Of a stretch of DNA of 64,000 nt, positions 22,801-33,981 are shown piece after piece. A model generated the notes under the pieces. It was not told the origin of the DNA. It saw only the letters and a list, made by a program, of their open reading frames with translations, and searched no databases. Position 1 is the stretch's first letter, and the number at the start of each line of letters is the position of its first letter. The DNA is taken from assembly GCA_029582155.1 (NCBI GenBank), contig CM055905.1:11062995-11126994 (forward strand), given 5' to 3'. Origin of the DNA: Panopea generosa (lineage: Eukaryota; Mollusca; Bivalvia; Adapedonta; Hiatellidae). Position numbers and translations under genes: made by a program.

Positions 22801-25141
22801 GAGTGTGGCTCATCTCAAAGTCGGTCATCGAGTGTCCTGAACATGGGGACACACACCAGGCTGCACGCTGTAGGCTGTTTGGAGCGAAATAGACGAAATG
22901 ACGGCATCTCACCCGCCGCCAATCTCCGCCGTTTGTTAATACTTGGGTTTCAATGGACACTTCAGGTGTCTTGTACACCCTCTGGGCTGCCCAGTGACAC
23001 CCAGTTTTTGAGTGTGGCTCATCTCAAAGTCGGTCATCGAGTGTCCTGAACATGGGGACACACACCAGGCTGCACGCTGTAGGCTGTTTGGAGCGAATCA
23101 GGCGAAATAACGGCATCTCGCCCGCCGCCAATCTCCGCCGTTTGTTAATACTTGGTTTTCAATTGACACTTCAGGTGTCTTCTACACCTTCTGGGCTGCC
23201 CAGTGACACCCAGTTTTTGAGTGTGGCTCATCTCAAAGTCGGTCATCGAGTGTCCTGAACATGGGGACACACACCAGGCTGCACGCTGTAGGCTGTTTGG
23301 AGCGAATCAGGCGAAATGATGGCATCTCGCCCGCCGCCAATCTCCGCCGTTTGTTAATACTTGGTTTTCAATAGACACTTCAGGTGTCTTCTACTCCTTC
23401 TGGGCTGACCAGTGACACCCAGTTTTTGAGAGTGGCTCATCTCGAAGTCGGTCATCGAGTGTCCTGAACATGGGGACACACACCAGGCTGCACGCTGTAG
23501 GCTGTTTGGAGCGAATCAGGCAAAATGACGGCATCTCGCCCGCCGCCAATCTCCGCCGTTTGTTAATACTTGGGTTTCAATGGACACTTCAGGTGTCTTC
23601 TACACCCTCTGGGCTGCCCAGTGACACCCAATTTTTGAGTGTGGTTCATCTCGAAGTCGGTAATCGAGTGTCCTGAACATGGGGACACACACAAGCCTGC
23701 ACGCTGTAGGCTGTTTGAAGCGAATCAGGCGAAATGACGGCATCTCGCCCGCCGCCAATTTCCGCCGTTTGTTAATACTTGGGTTTCAATGGACACTTCA
23801 GGTGTCTTCTACACCCTCTTGGTTGCCCAGTAACACCCAGTTTTTGAGTGTGACTCATCTTGAAGTCGGTCATCGAGTGTCCTGAACATGGGGACACACA
23901 CCAGGCTGCACGCTGTAGTCTGTTTGGAGCGAATCAGGCGAAATGACGGCATCTCAACCGCCGCCAATTGTCGCCGTTTGTTAATACTTGGGTTTCAATG
24001 GACACTTCAGGTGTCTTCTACACCCTCTGGGCTGCCCAGTGACACCCAGTTGTTTAGTGTGGCTTATCTCAAAGTCGATTATCGAGTGTCCTGAACATGG
24101 GGACACACACAAGGCTGCATGCTGTAGGCTGTTTGGAGCGAATCAGGCGAAATGACGGCATCTCGCCCGCCGCCAATCTCCGCCGTTTGTTAATACTTGG
24201 GTTTCAATGGACATTTCAGGTGTCTTCTACACCCTCTGGGCTGCCCAGTGACACCCAGTTTTTGAGTGTGGCTCATCTCAAAGTCGGTCATCGAGTGTCC
24301 TGAACATGGGGACACACACCAGGCTGCACGCTGTAGGCTGTTTGGAGGAAATCAGGCGAAATGACGGCATCTTGCCCGCCGCCAATCTCCGCCGTTTGTT
24401 AATACTTGGTTTTCAATGGATATTTCAGGTGTCTTCTACACCCTCTGGGCTGCCCAGTGACACCCAGTTTTTGAGTTTGGCTCATCTCGAAGTCGGTCAT
24501 CGAGTGTCCTGAACATGGGGACACACACCAGGCTGCACGCTGTTTGGAGCGAATCAGGCGAAATGACGGCATCTTGCCCGCCGCCAATCTCCGCCGTTTG
24601 TTAATATTTGGTTTTCAATGGTCATTTCAGGTGTCTTCTACACCCTCTGGGCTGCCCAGTGACACCCAGTTTTTGAGTTTGGCTCATCTTGAAGTCGGTC
24701 ATCTAGTGTCCTGAACATGGGGACACACACCAGGCTGCACGCTGTAGGCTGTTTGGAGCGAATCAGGCGAAATGACGGCATCTCGCCCGCCGCCAATCTC
24801 CGCCGTTTGTTAATACTTGGGTTTCAATGGACACTTCAGGTGTCTTCTACACCCTCTGTGCTGCCCAGTGACACCCAGTTTTTGAGTGTGGCTCATCTCG
24901 AAGTCGATCATCGAGTGTCCTGAACATGGGGACACACACCAGGCTGCACGCTGTAGGCTGTTTGGAGCGAATCAGGCGAAATGACGGCATCTCGCCCGCC
25001 GCCAATCTCCGCCGTTTGTTAATACTTGGGTTTCAATGGACACTTCAGGTGTCTTCTACTCCCTCTGGGCTGCCCAGTGACACCCAGTTTTTGAGTGTGG
25101 CTCATCTCGAAGTCGGTCATCGAGTGTCCTGAACATGGGGA
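19802..25141 (+). repeat. Satellite-like tandem array, 209-bp unit, about 25.6 copies
   Basis: Unit starts (at ATGGGG) fall at 19923, 20132, 20341 and so on to 24926. The period is 209 bp in nearly all units. The units at 21177 and 24515 are 202 bp and the one at 22633 is 210 bp. A partial unit (from 'gtttgttaata') opens the array, and it stops at 'atgggga' at 25141. One unit counted by hand is about 55% GC (115/209), far above the flanks. Each unit holds an open frame of 68 codons ending TGA two bases before the next ATG. Because 209 is not a multiple of 3, no frame reads through. Shared private variants link units that are far apart. An AT microsatellite touches the left end and the Harbinger element ends about 105 bp away. 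Confidence 0.95.
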
Positions 25142-25784
25142 AAATTATATTTTTAAATAGTTTATCAATTGAAATAAACTATATACAGTAGTACTTATAT
25201 CGAGTGTACCTTTTCAAAACAACGTCACAATGCAACGTCGTGACGACAACATTTTAACAACTATTTCAATAAATATTGGGTGTAATATAAAGTAAAAAAA
25301 TATCACAAAAAATATTTGATCATACAAAAAATAAATGTCGATTCATAACAAAGAGATGTTGCATTATAAGTTTCCATCATTTCAAGCCTTTCGAAGATTA
25401 GGCCGATTTTGACCTTTTCTGGCTCAACCCCTTTCATTTTATTTATTGATATATATGCAAGCAGTAAGAAATCAAATAATAAGATTATAATATATAATGT
25501 CATTTTAAAAAAAAATATTGCGTAAAATAAGCCAAGCACTACAATGATAGCCAACAGCAATCAAATAAGGAATGTATATTAATATTTATTAAATAACGGC
25601 TATCGGAACTAAAGTACTTCGATTTTTTTTCGTATTCAATATGAGTTGGTCGGAGATGACCATATTCCAGTTATGATTATATGAAAGAGTGTATTTCACT
25701 TAACACCATTTCTCCAGATTATATATACTGAAAGGAAAATTACTGCACCACATTAGTCCATCTAGAAACAAAGATAGTTAGGGT
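25142..25784. other. Right flank of the array; no gene recognised
   Basis: AT-rich sequence. The minus-strand open frame at 25303-25560 is hydrophobic (about 25 residues with many I/L/F) but is only AT-rich codons with no other support. A short inverted piece 'acaacgtcac..gtcgtgacg' is near 25222-25247. Confidence 0.4.
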
Positions 25785-25975
25785 TTTTTATTCAGTCATG
25801 TCGCGACGGTGTCTACATGAGACGGTATTCTGAGCCTTGTCATACTGAAGTATCATGCCGCAGACACGTGGTATGATACCTCGCCCAGTCACATTATACT
25901 GACAGAGAGCGGACCAAACCTAAACTATCGTCGTCTAAGTGCTGAGTGTCAAACGAGAAAGTTTATAGTAATTTT
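25785..25975 (-). mobile_element. SINE of the second family, head missing
   Basis: The body 'cgcgacggtgtctacatgag', 'catgccgcagacacgtgg' and 'cccagtcacattatactgac' matches 29522-29826. The tRNA head expected at the right end is absent. Confidence 0.75.
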
Positions 25976-26039
25976 TTCTCTGGTATTTTAAGAAGTCACT
26001 ACGTTCAATACTTGAAACTTCCCATTTGTGTTCACAACA

Positions 26040-26640
26040 GTTAATGGCATTCGGTGGGTCATGGGTGGTAACTCCGTTTTAAATTTTGGCAGACTTATGA
26101 CCATAGTCTCCCTTCTAATTTTAGACAATTTGGTTAAAGCTTTAGTATATAATTATGTATTCTACTATAATATCCAGTGAGGCAGGGAGTAAACTCCGTT
26201 TTAAAATAAGGTAGACTTATGACCATAGTCTATGTTTGATATTTGGAAAATTCGTTTAAAGCATTAGTATATACGTTCACTACAATAATGGATTTCCAGT
26301 GAGGCAACGGGTAACTCCGTTTTACAAAATGGTAGACATATGACCATAGTCTCCCTTTGATGTTTAGAAAATAGGGTTAAATTTCCAGTATTTATGGTAA
26401 CTACAATAAAGGATATTCAGTGATGTAAGGGGGTAACTCCGTTTTAAACTAAGGTAGAAGTCTCCATTAGATATTTAGAAAATTCAGTTAAAGTTTTAGT
26501 ATATATGTTCACTACCATAAATGATATCCTGTGGGACAAGAGTAATAACTCCGTTTTAAAATAATATAAAATTTTGGCCAAAGTCTCCCTTCGATGTTAG
26601 GTTAAATGCGATTAACGTTTTTCAGTTTCTTTCTCAGTAA
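26040..26640 (+). repeat. Five-copy tandem repeat, about 120-bp unit
   Basis: The motif 'aactccgtttta' (one unit reads slightly differently) recurs at about 26070, 26192, 26313, 26435 and 26547. Spacings are 122, 121, 122 and 112 bp. Within each unit 'gaccatagtctccctt' and 'agtatatatgttcacta' are recognisable. Units are diverged by eye, so this is older than the 209-bp array and unrelated to it in sequence. Confidence 0.85.
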
Positions 26641-29521
26641 CTCTTCTCGTGCATCGATAAAACTTAGCATATATGTTAAATACCAGTAAATGATTTTATT
26701 TAAAAAAAAAAAATATCGGAAATTGCTTAAAGGCCCATCGCCGGTAGCAGCTATACACAGTATTATAGGCGGGGCTTATCACTAGCAGCCGACAAGTTTA
26801 CTACAGTTATTTGATAATACTCATGTCCAACATAAGCTGTAACTACCAGCATAGCCATAGACGATACTGCCTGTTACAAGTGAACACACACTGAATTTCT
26901 TGTAAATATATTTCATTGATATTATGGAAGTTAATCTAAGCAACAATGTTTATTGTACGTGCAGGTTCCTCAGTATTATGGATTAAAATAAAGGTTTCCC
27001 CAGATTTAGTACAGCAAACACAGCACTCAAATATATTGCAATGGACATCTTATCTGCATGCAAAATAAACAAAATTGCTAATTAGGTACATCCAATTTAC
27101 AGTATCATGCTGGGTTACATATAACACATCTCTGGTCATGATCAAAGAGATAAAGTGAAATTATTTGGGTCAAGTTTCATGGATTAGTACATTATTTACT
27201 TAGAGAGAATGAAACTATTGATGAAAAATGGTTTATCTTATTTATTATGGACTTATAATATCAAACAGCCATACATGTTGTAATGAATTGTAAATAAATT
27301 GCTTGGACACAAGTAAAGGGCAAACAATTATTTGTGAGACAAAACATACAAAGATTGAAAAATACAGAAACCCCTTTGACATAATAGAATGACCCATTCC
27401 ATGGTTCAACATTCAAATATTTAGCAAAATTTCCTTGATATTTCAATTTTGTAAGGACTTCTACTATTTTGTTTCAGGGAGCTTTTGTGAATAAAGGGTA
27501 TTTTTATAAAGACAAAATATGTCCCTACAACCGCACTTCTTTTTGATAATAATGACAACTTTGTTACTATGTTTTACAGAGAAACATCTCCCAATTCAAC
27601 ATTGTTGCAAGAAAGTGCCACCATTTGAAATTAGGCTCCTCCCATTTCTTTTTATAGAAAAAGTTTGGGGTTTAAAATGGTTAATTTATGACGTTTAATA
27701 TTACTCATATCAAAATGATAATTTTAGTGAGTTCTAAATGATTGAATCATAACTGCAACTGCGCGTCTCGTTATTCACAGCATGTGCAGGCGAAATTTAT
27801 GAAATGTCGGTGATATGAAGAATTTATTTGGTTGATACTCAAGTTTATTTTAGTTCGACCGCGAAAGTTCAAAGTTTATATGATCTGCTCTTGAGTTCGC
27901 TTCCTGGGTAGAACCGGTATTGAGTGGTGGTCATTAAGAGGCACCGGGTCAAACTTGGATTGCACTTGCAACCTCTGGCGTGGTTGACTAGCACTCTTCA
28001 TTACAATGCCGCCCTACTTAATAATAAGTAGTAAGTAGTTCTAAATACATTGCAAGAAATAATAAGAATAATAAAAATATTTAAAAAAACCCGTCTCAAA
28101 TTGAGTAGTCGATTGGTTGCAGTGTGTTTACATCGTTGGATACCCACGTGTTATCCATTCCGATTCTCCCCATTTATCACCCGTGGAATATTAAACTAGA
28201 TTTCCGTCGTTTATACCCAGACACGATATGATTTGATCATACATGATTTCACGAAGGGAACGTTATCCAATCGCAATACTTGTTACATGCAAACGCTGTT
28301 TGGATAAGACGTTGTTAACGTTAGCTGTATTTTGTTATGTTCAAATAAAATGGCGTTCTAAAATGAGCTAAAATTCACATTATATCTTAGTCAATTTTAT
28401 TTGTAGGTTTGTGAAACTGATGCTCATCGAAAAGAATTACTTAACCATTTGTGAACTGGAGGTTTTCGCTCTTGTATAATGAAGCCAGACTCGACCTGAA
28501 TATTTGACATATATCTGTCGTTCAAAACATGTTACAGAATAAAATAAAAATGCATAATTTTCTCTACACTTATTACGTCTAATTTGAGAGGTAAGTGATA
28601 TTAAACCATCCGGCCACGGTGAATAGAAAATTGAACAACACGAATAAAAAACGAAGAATGAACACACTGAATGTTTGTTTATTCTTGTTCTTTAATAACC
28701 ATTGTTGGTAAAGTGACGTCACTTGTTTACATTCTAGTTGTATACTGTGGCTGTTGTTATATTGTGGTTGTTATTTTCGTGTTTTTAATTTTTTATTCTT
28801 ATTGTTTCATTTAATTTGCGTTTGTTAATTCCAAATGTTTATTTAAAGTGTTTAGCTTAAGCCATGGTTATTGTGGTCTATCTTCCGTTAACCTTTCTCT
28901 TGTAGACGCGAAAGCACGTCCGTTTATCATCAAATCTTAACCAAACCTGTACATTAGTTATATACTTAAAATATCTCGTGCGTTCACACACAGCGTGAAA
29001 TTTTACACCATAATTTTATGTACAATTTAACAACACAAATGTTAAGTTATACAATTTAGCAACGTTTGATCTGCCATAGCAACATCTCACGCGCTGTTCC
29101 CTTCTTTATGTTTGGCGGTCTGCATCTTTGGGATCCACCTGGTACATTATCTTGACATATTGAATTAATCATGATTAAGATTGAATAGTTTCAACACGGC
29201 AAACCATCCGGCCACTGCACAGGTCGTCATTGAGAGTCGTTTATCCTGTCCTCTTAAGAATATACTGTAAAACTGCTTTTTATTGAATTATCCTCATATT
29301 CATTCGGCAACATAGTAAACGTTTCGATTATGTCCCTGACATTCCATTCAAAACATAGATTATCGCTAGTCTCTGTTCCATACTCATTTTTAAGCTCCAA
29401 ATATTATTTCTTGCGTCAAATGTTTGTTTGACTTGATGAACGTACTTGTAATACTACGATTTTGCGCATTTACCAAGTGCAGGTTATAAAGTATAAAGAT
29501 GTTGTATGTTGTTTTTGTATT
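26641..29521. other. No gene recognised; one possible dispersed-repeat piece
   Basis: AT-rich spacer. A stretch at about 27895-28020 ('tgggtagaaccggtattgag', 'caacctctggcgtgg') is richer in GC and looks like a fragment of a dispersed repeat, but no second copy occurs in the window. Small repeated 'aaccatccggccac' motifs are near 28606 and 29202. No convincing coding exon. Confidence 0.4.
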
Positions 29522-29826
29522 GTGTTTAGCGTCGCTTTCAACACTTTTTCAGTCAGATCGCGCGACGATGTCTACTTGAGACATTATTCAAAGCGCTGTC
29601 ACACTTTAGTAACATGCCGCAGACACGTAGTATGATACCCCACCCAGTCACATTACACTGGCAACGGTCGTACCACACCTAGAACTCTCCTCTAAATGCT
29701 GAACGTCAAGCGAGGAAGCTTATAGTACAATGTTTAAAGTCTGGTATGACCCGGCCGGGGATTGAACCCACGACCTTCCGTATGCGAGGCGGACGCTCTA
29801 CCACTAGACCATGCCGCGGTCTCAGA
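29522..29826 (-). mobile_element. tRNA-derived SINE of the second family, best copy
   Basis: Read on minus, the head (29826 to about 29752) has a well-formed A box 'tggtctagtggtagagc' and B box 'gggttcaatcccc'. The anticodon-loop region carries CGC. The body follows with the matches listed for 25785-25975, ending in 'aaagcgacgcta'. The head is nearly a tRNA-Ala shape, but the body makes it a SINE. The tRNA part is much better kept than in 17212-17482. Confidence 0.85.
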
Positions 29827-30250
29827 AAGTATATAGAACATTTCATTAACTTCTTACAGGCGTAGGTTAGATGTTGATCTTCATTGGCAGAGAAGGTAGG
29901 TCAACATCAACAATCTATATAAAATGGAATGATCATTTTTGAAAAATCCAAGCTGAGAAAGTAGGAAAACATCTAACGCACTTTAGAATATCAAAATAAA
30001 TGTATGAATGATACGCAAAGTTTCACGCAATAAAACACTGAAAAAAATATAGACCGGACTACGTTGAGCGAGTTGCCATAGGAATCCATTCTGCTCTTTT
30101 TATTATCAATAACAAGTTTGTAAATCAATTTGAAAGAAATGAATCTACAAATTCTGAAAAATTCATTGTCTTACGTTGATTTATGAGAAAATAATAGTAC
30201 TTTTTAGGATATTTTTTAACAACCCTCGTATTCATATTTTCTTAGCTTAG

Positions 30251-30295
<45 letters not shown>

Positions 30296-31424
30296 AGTAA
30301 CAAGTTATTAAGTAATTCGAATAAGCAGATACGTTATCAGTTTCCCAAAACAAAACTAGATATCAGATTAAACTAAAGTGGTTTCAATTAGTATGGGTAA
30401 TTATTCCAATTAAGACGAAAGATTCGATAATTAAGTAATATCGCTTATCTATTTTTCTGTAAACGTCCCCAAAGCCCCAACACCACTCGTTAAAGGTTAT
30501 ATATCAAGATCTTTTCAAAATTGGCTAAAATCATTTTTCCCCCAATAAACCATGCTTATATATAAAATCATTCCCTCCCCCCCCCCCCCCCCCCCTCTAT
30601 TAACCATGCTTATATATAACTTCGTATTGCCAAAAAGATATATATTTAAACATGCCAACACAATACGTTGAAATAGAGGTTTCCTAGCTTGGCTACGCAC
30701 CTGGGTTAGTAAAAACAGATTTCTCGCTTGAAATGACAACGTATGTGGCGACCTAACAAATGAATCGTGAGTTGAATTTGATCCGTTTTACACCTAGTAA
30801 AAATAATTTCATCTTAGAAAAAAAAAACAGAATACCGATGCGAAGGTTTCTAACCAGGAAGACTATGAGCGTGATTTGTCGAAATTGTAAGAATTGTTTC
30901 ACAATCAAAGTAGAATAAATAAGTATAAAGTAAACACTGCTTGAATACTTCATTCGGAAACGTTCCAAGATGAAACAGTTCATCCGCTTTAGATAAACAC
31001 TATTAAACTGTAATTACTAATTACCTTGTAATCAGAAAATGGAAGTAGTCGCATTAGCTCCAAGTTAACGAGAAATACAACAGCAACAAAAACGCTTTGA
31101 TACGCCATCTCGGGTAACACATGTTGCGACATGAGAGAATGGTACAGATATCACATGTTCACAAAAGAAGTTACTTGAGACAAAGGACATGTATAGTTAC
31201 AGCTATTCAGTAAAGAAGTCCCAATTTTAAGTGGGGGACAGTCAAAACATAATCGAATGTCAGACAATGTAATTAATAAGTTAGAAAAAACAGAAATGAA
31301 CACCAAACACAAGTAATGGTCACAAATATATCCATTGAATCAAACGTGAAATAAATAGATAAAAAAGTATTAATAGTTATACGGTTATGCGAAAACGGAC
31401 ATAAACCTGAATGTGAAATCGAAA

Positions 31425-31472
<48 letters not shown>

Positions 31473-31520
31473 ATCGTCAGTAACAAAGACGGTATACATG
31501 TGCATCGATAAAGCATAATA
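29827..31520. other. Spacer with simple-sequence tracts
   Basis: Holds a TC microsatellite at 30252-30291 and a run of 19 C at 30577-30595 that lies between two 18-bp direct repeats starting at 30548 and 30602. A TA tract at 31428-31468 directly precedes the ISL2EU derivative. Minus-strand short frames show no domains. Confidence 0.6.
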
Positions 31521-31662
31521 TCAGGGGGTCGAACGTGTTTTGGTTCGATAGCGTTTTAAGCGAGAGTTTAATGTACGTTAGCTTAAAAATGGCCTGTATT
31601 TAGCTTGTCAACAAGACACGGGGTCAGTATTTTTCTAAATTTCATGGAATTTTAAATTTATT

Positions 31663-32915
31663 GTGGTTATTAAAATAGCACATCGAGGTATGGTTGTTCA
31701 TGGTAGCTTGAGCAAGGGAAATTATGACCCTTTACAAACTGAAATGAATTTTCCAGTGCCATCAGAACGTGCTTTTGACGATTACCAACCACCAGCCATT
31801 GCATTTTGCAGTACGCTGGAACCCAACATCACCAAACAAAACATTGAATTATGTTCAAACGCGTACCAAGATGTATCTTGTGTCGTTATGTTTGACGGTA
31901 AGAAAATTGTACCTAACTCGGCGAATGTATATCTTCTTGAACAAGAAGAACCAAAATTGGCAGACATTAAGTTCAGATTGAAAACAAATGCAAAAGAATC
32001 GAGAATTTGGTTGAAAAAATTAGAAGATCTGAATGAACAAGGACAGATTAATTTAAAACAGATCTCACAAAATGATAAAGATGTAATACTAGGAATTTGT
32101 TAAGGTGTCCTGGAAGATATTGGTCAAGTTACCAAATCTCTAAGACAGACATATGCAAAGAAGAAAATATATCTTAATACATTAGAGAATAAGTTCACGG
32201 AAACAAATATTGTAAATTCAAATATGCATTGAACAAAATTTTCAATATCAGATAAGCATTTGCTTAAAAGACTTACTGGAGGTTATCAATGATATTCTAC
32301 AATGCTGTGCAATACTAAATAACAGAGAGCAATTGTTTCGAAATCGTGTTAGCGACCTAAATTATCAAGAAAATTACAGAGAACTAAAACCACCAACTGA
32401 AGCAAAAAGAGCATGTGGCATCTCATCCGAGGAAACACTTCCTACACACCTACTAAAACAGAGAACTCCAGAATGGTTCAATCTTAGAAAAACATTGAAG
32501 GTCACAGGAAGTGTTATGTATAAAGCAATAGGTCTTGACACACTTGTGTCACAAAAAAGAACATTTTGACACTGTTATAGGAGGAAAAGAACCGTCCGAA
32601 TTCAGCAACGATCAGAAAGAGGCAATGTCCCACGGATCAGAGAACGAACTCTGTGCAGTAGCTACCTTTGTATGTAAAGTGATGCCAACCTACTTTCCAG
32701 ATTATACATTCTACGAAGAAGGTGCTTATGTTATTAAAAATGAGCAAAATAGAGATATAGTTGTCGTGTCTCCTGACGGCAGTTTACGCAACCAAAATGA
32801 GGGTTCTACTATATCTATAGAAATAAAATGCCCATATTCTGCATACGTGGGATCTACACCGGTTTACTATGACATGAAGTATAGGCATGTTCTTCTTCAA
32901 AATTCACGATTTCAT
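31663..32915 (+). pseudogene. YqaJ-like nuclease gene remnant of the ISL2EU element
   Basis: This encodes the lambda-exonuclease/YqaJ-like fold found as the second protein of ISL2EU transposons. An N-terminal part (31663-32103, with FPVPSERAFDDYQPPAIAF) is followed by a charged helical part with two stops. After that comes the nuclease section: LKQRTPEWFNLRKTLKVTGS at about 32450-32510, then MSHGSENELCAVATF at 32624, then the active-site-like VSPDGSLRN and ISIEIKCPYS (D...ExK) at about 32770-32840, then VYYDMKYRHVLLQ. A one-base change in the A run near 32558 shifts frame. The 3' part of the gene is missing after about 32915, replaced by low-complexity sequence. The start of the first exon is not determined. 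Confidence 0.75.
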
Positions 32916-33058
32916 TCATTTTTTTTTTGTATATTTTTGTGGTGTTATATAAATGTTCATATCTTCGCTGACATAAAGACAAACAGAAGTGATTAAGCTT
33001 TGTTTATTACTTAATCAATGTCTGTTCTTCCAAACACTGCTATATACCCCTAATGTCA

Positions 33059-33300
33059 TGACAACGGACAAAAGTACGGTGTATCTTTCGGCCGAAAGTC
33101 TATGTACGCGCACATTTTAAAATATACTGGCACGTATAAAAGTATGCATGTACGTGTAAATATATACGTGCACGTATACAATTTTATACATACACTCGTA
33201 AATATATAGTGCACAGCTATATGGTCGTGCACGCATATATATACGTACATTTGTAGTTACGCGTGCACCCGTCAATATAAGCGTGCGCGCATATTTGTCA
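33059..33300. repeat. Alternating purine-pyrimidine low-complexity tract
   Basis: About 240 bp built of degenerate 'acgtgcacgtata', 'catgtacgtg' and 'gcgtgcgcgc' blocks, mostly alternating purine and pyrimidine. It sits in the ISL2EU derivative where the rest of the YqaJ gene would be. Possibly microsatellite-driven replacement. Confidence 0.6.
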
Positions 33301-33981
33301 GTGAGTTGATATAAGTTAGTTGAAAGTAAGAAGCAAGGAAGTTATGAAGTTAGAAGTTCATCCATACATCACTAATCATCGGTTTCTGGTATCTCATTTC
33401 ATAAACTTAGTTATTATAAAGTCTACTGCAGTGAAACGGGTAAAATGATGTTAAAAGATATGCCCTTTAATGTAATATTTGTTATTTCTAAAGTTTTTAT
33501 GTACTACAGCAAACCACATTTTAGGCGTACAGTTGGTTATGCTATTGAACCAATTTACATGTGTACAGTACGAAAATGAGTTTTCTGGATATAATGCACA
33601 CGTTAAGTGTCATTGTTTTGTGATTCAGTTTGTCATATTGCATGTTTGCAGCGTTTCTTGATTAAATCATAACACTGTACATGTCATGGGATGGTAATAT
33701 TCGGACGGCGTGTCGATGTGTTGTTTACAAACACAACTGCTGTATACATTCAATAACTTTTCAAACACGCTAAATTCCGTGTGGTTATAATCTGCAACAT
33801 ACACACACATGTTGTTTCCTCACGTCAGTTGGACAACTTGGTACTTAAAATAAGCAAATATCAGAAAAATGAATTAAAATGTGTACTTACCTACTTTCAC
33901 GTATTTTCGCCATTTTTAAGCTAACGTACCTTTAGCTCTCGCTTAAAACGCTATCGAACCAAAACACGTTCGACCCCCTGA

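Larger units (their letters stand above)
31521..33981. mobile_element. ISL2EU-type DNA transposon derivative, 2.46 kb, YqaJ part only
   Basis: Near-identical terminal inverted repeats of about 73 bp (31521-31593 and 33909-33981) start TCAGGGGGTCGAACGTG. They differ only at a few positions near the inner third. Flanks read ATA on both sides, a possible short target duplication; the exact element end is uncertain by one or two bases. Between them is a plus-strand YqaJ-nuclease gene remnant. Animal ISL2EU elements are known to encode a transposase and a YqaJ-domain protein. Here the transposase is absent, so the copy could only have moved in trans. Confidence 0.8.

Noticed and set aside
19923-25132. 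Two dozen 68-aa proteins in a row, or one repeat protein
   Set aside because: They are the same frame in each unit of a 209-bp tandem repeat. The period is not a multiple of three, so each frame ends at the unit border, and no splice or promoter signals repeat with them.
19802-25141. CRISPR-like array
   Set aside because: The whole 209-bp unit is repeated. There are no unique spacers, and the DNA is eukaryotic.
25303-25560. Small membrane protein on minus
   Set aside because: The hydrophobic run is what AT-rich DNA gives by chance; no splice sites, repeats or homology support it.
29752-29826. Functional tRNA-Ala gene on minus
   Set aside because: The A and B boxes are good but the segment continues into a SINE body shared by four other loci.
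31521-33981. Clean AT or TA target-site duplication for the ISL2EU derivative
   Set aside because: Flanks allow ATA on both sides only if the terminal base is taken as T. The other readings do not match, so I left the duplication undecided.
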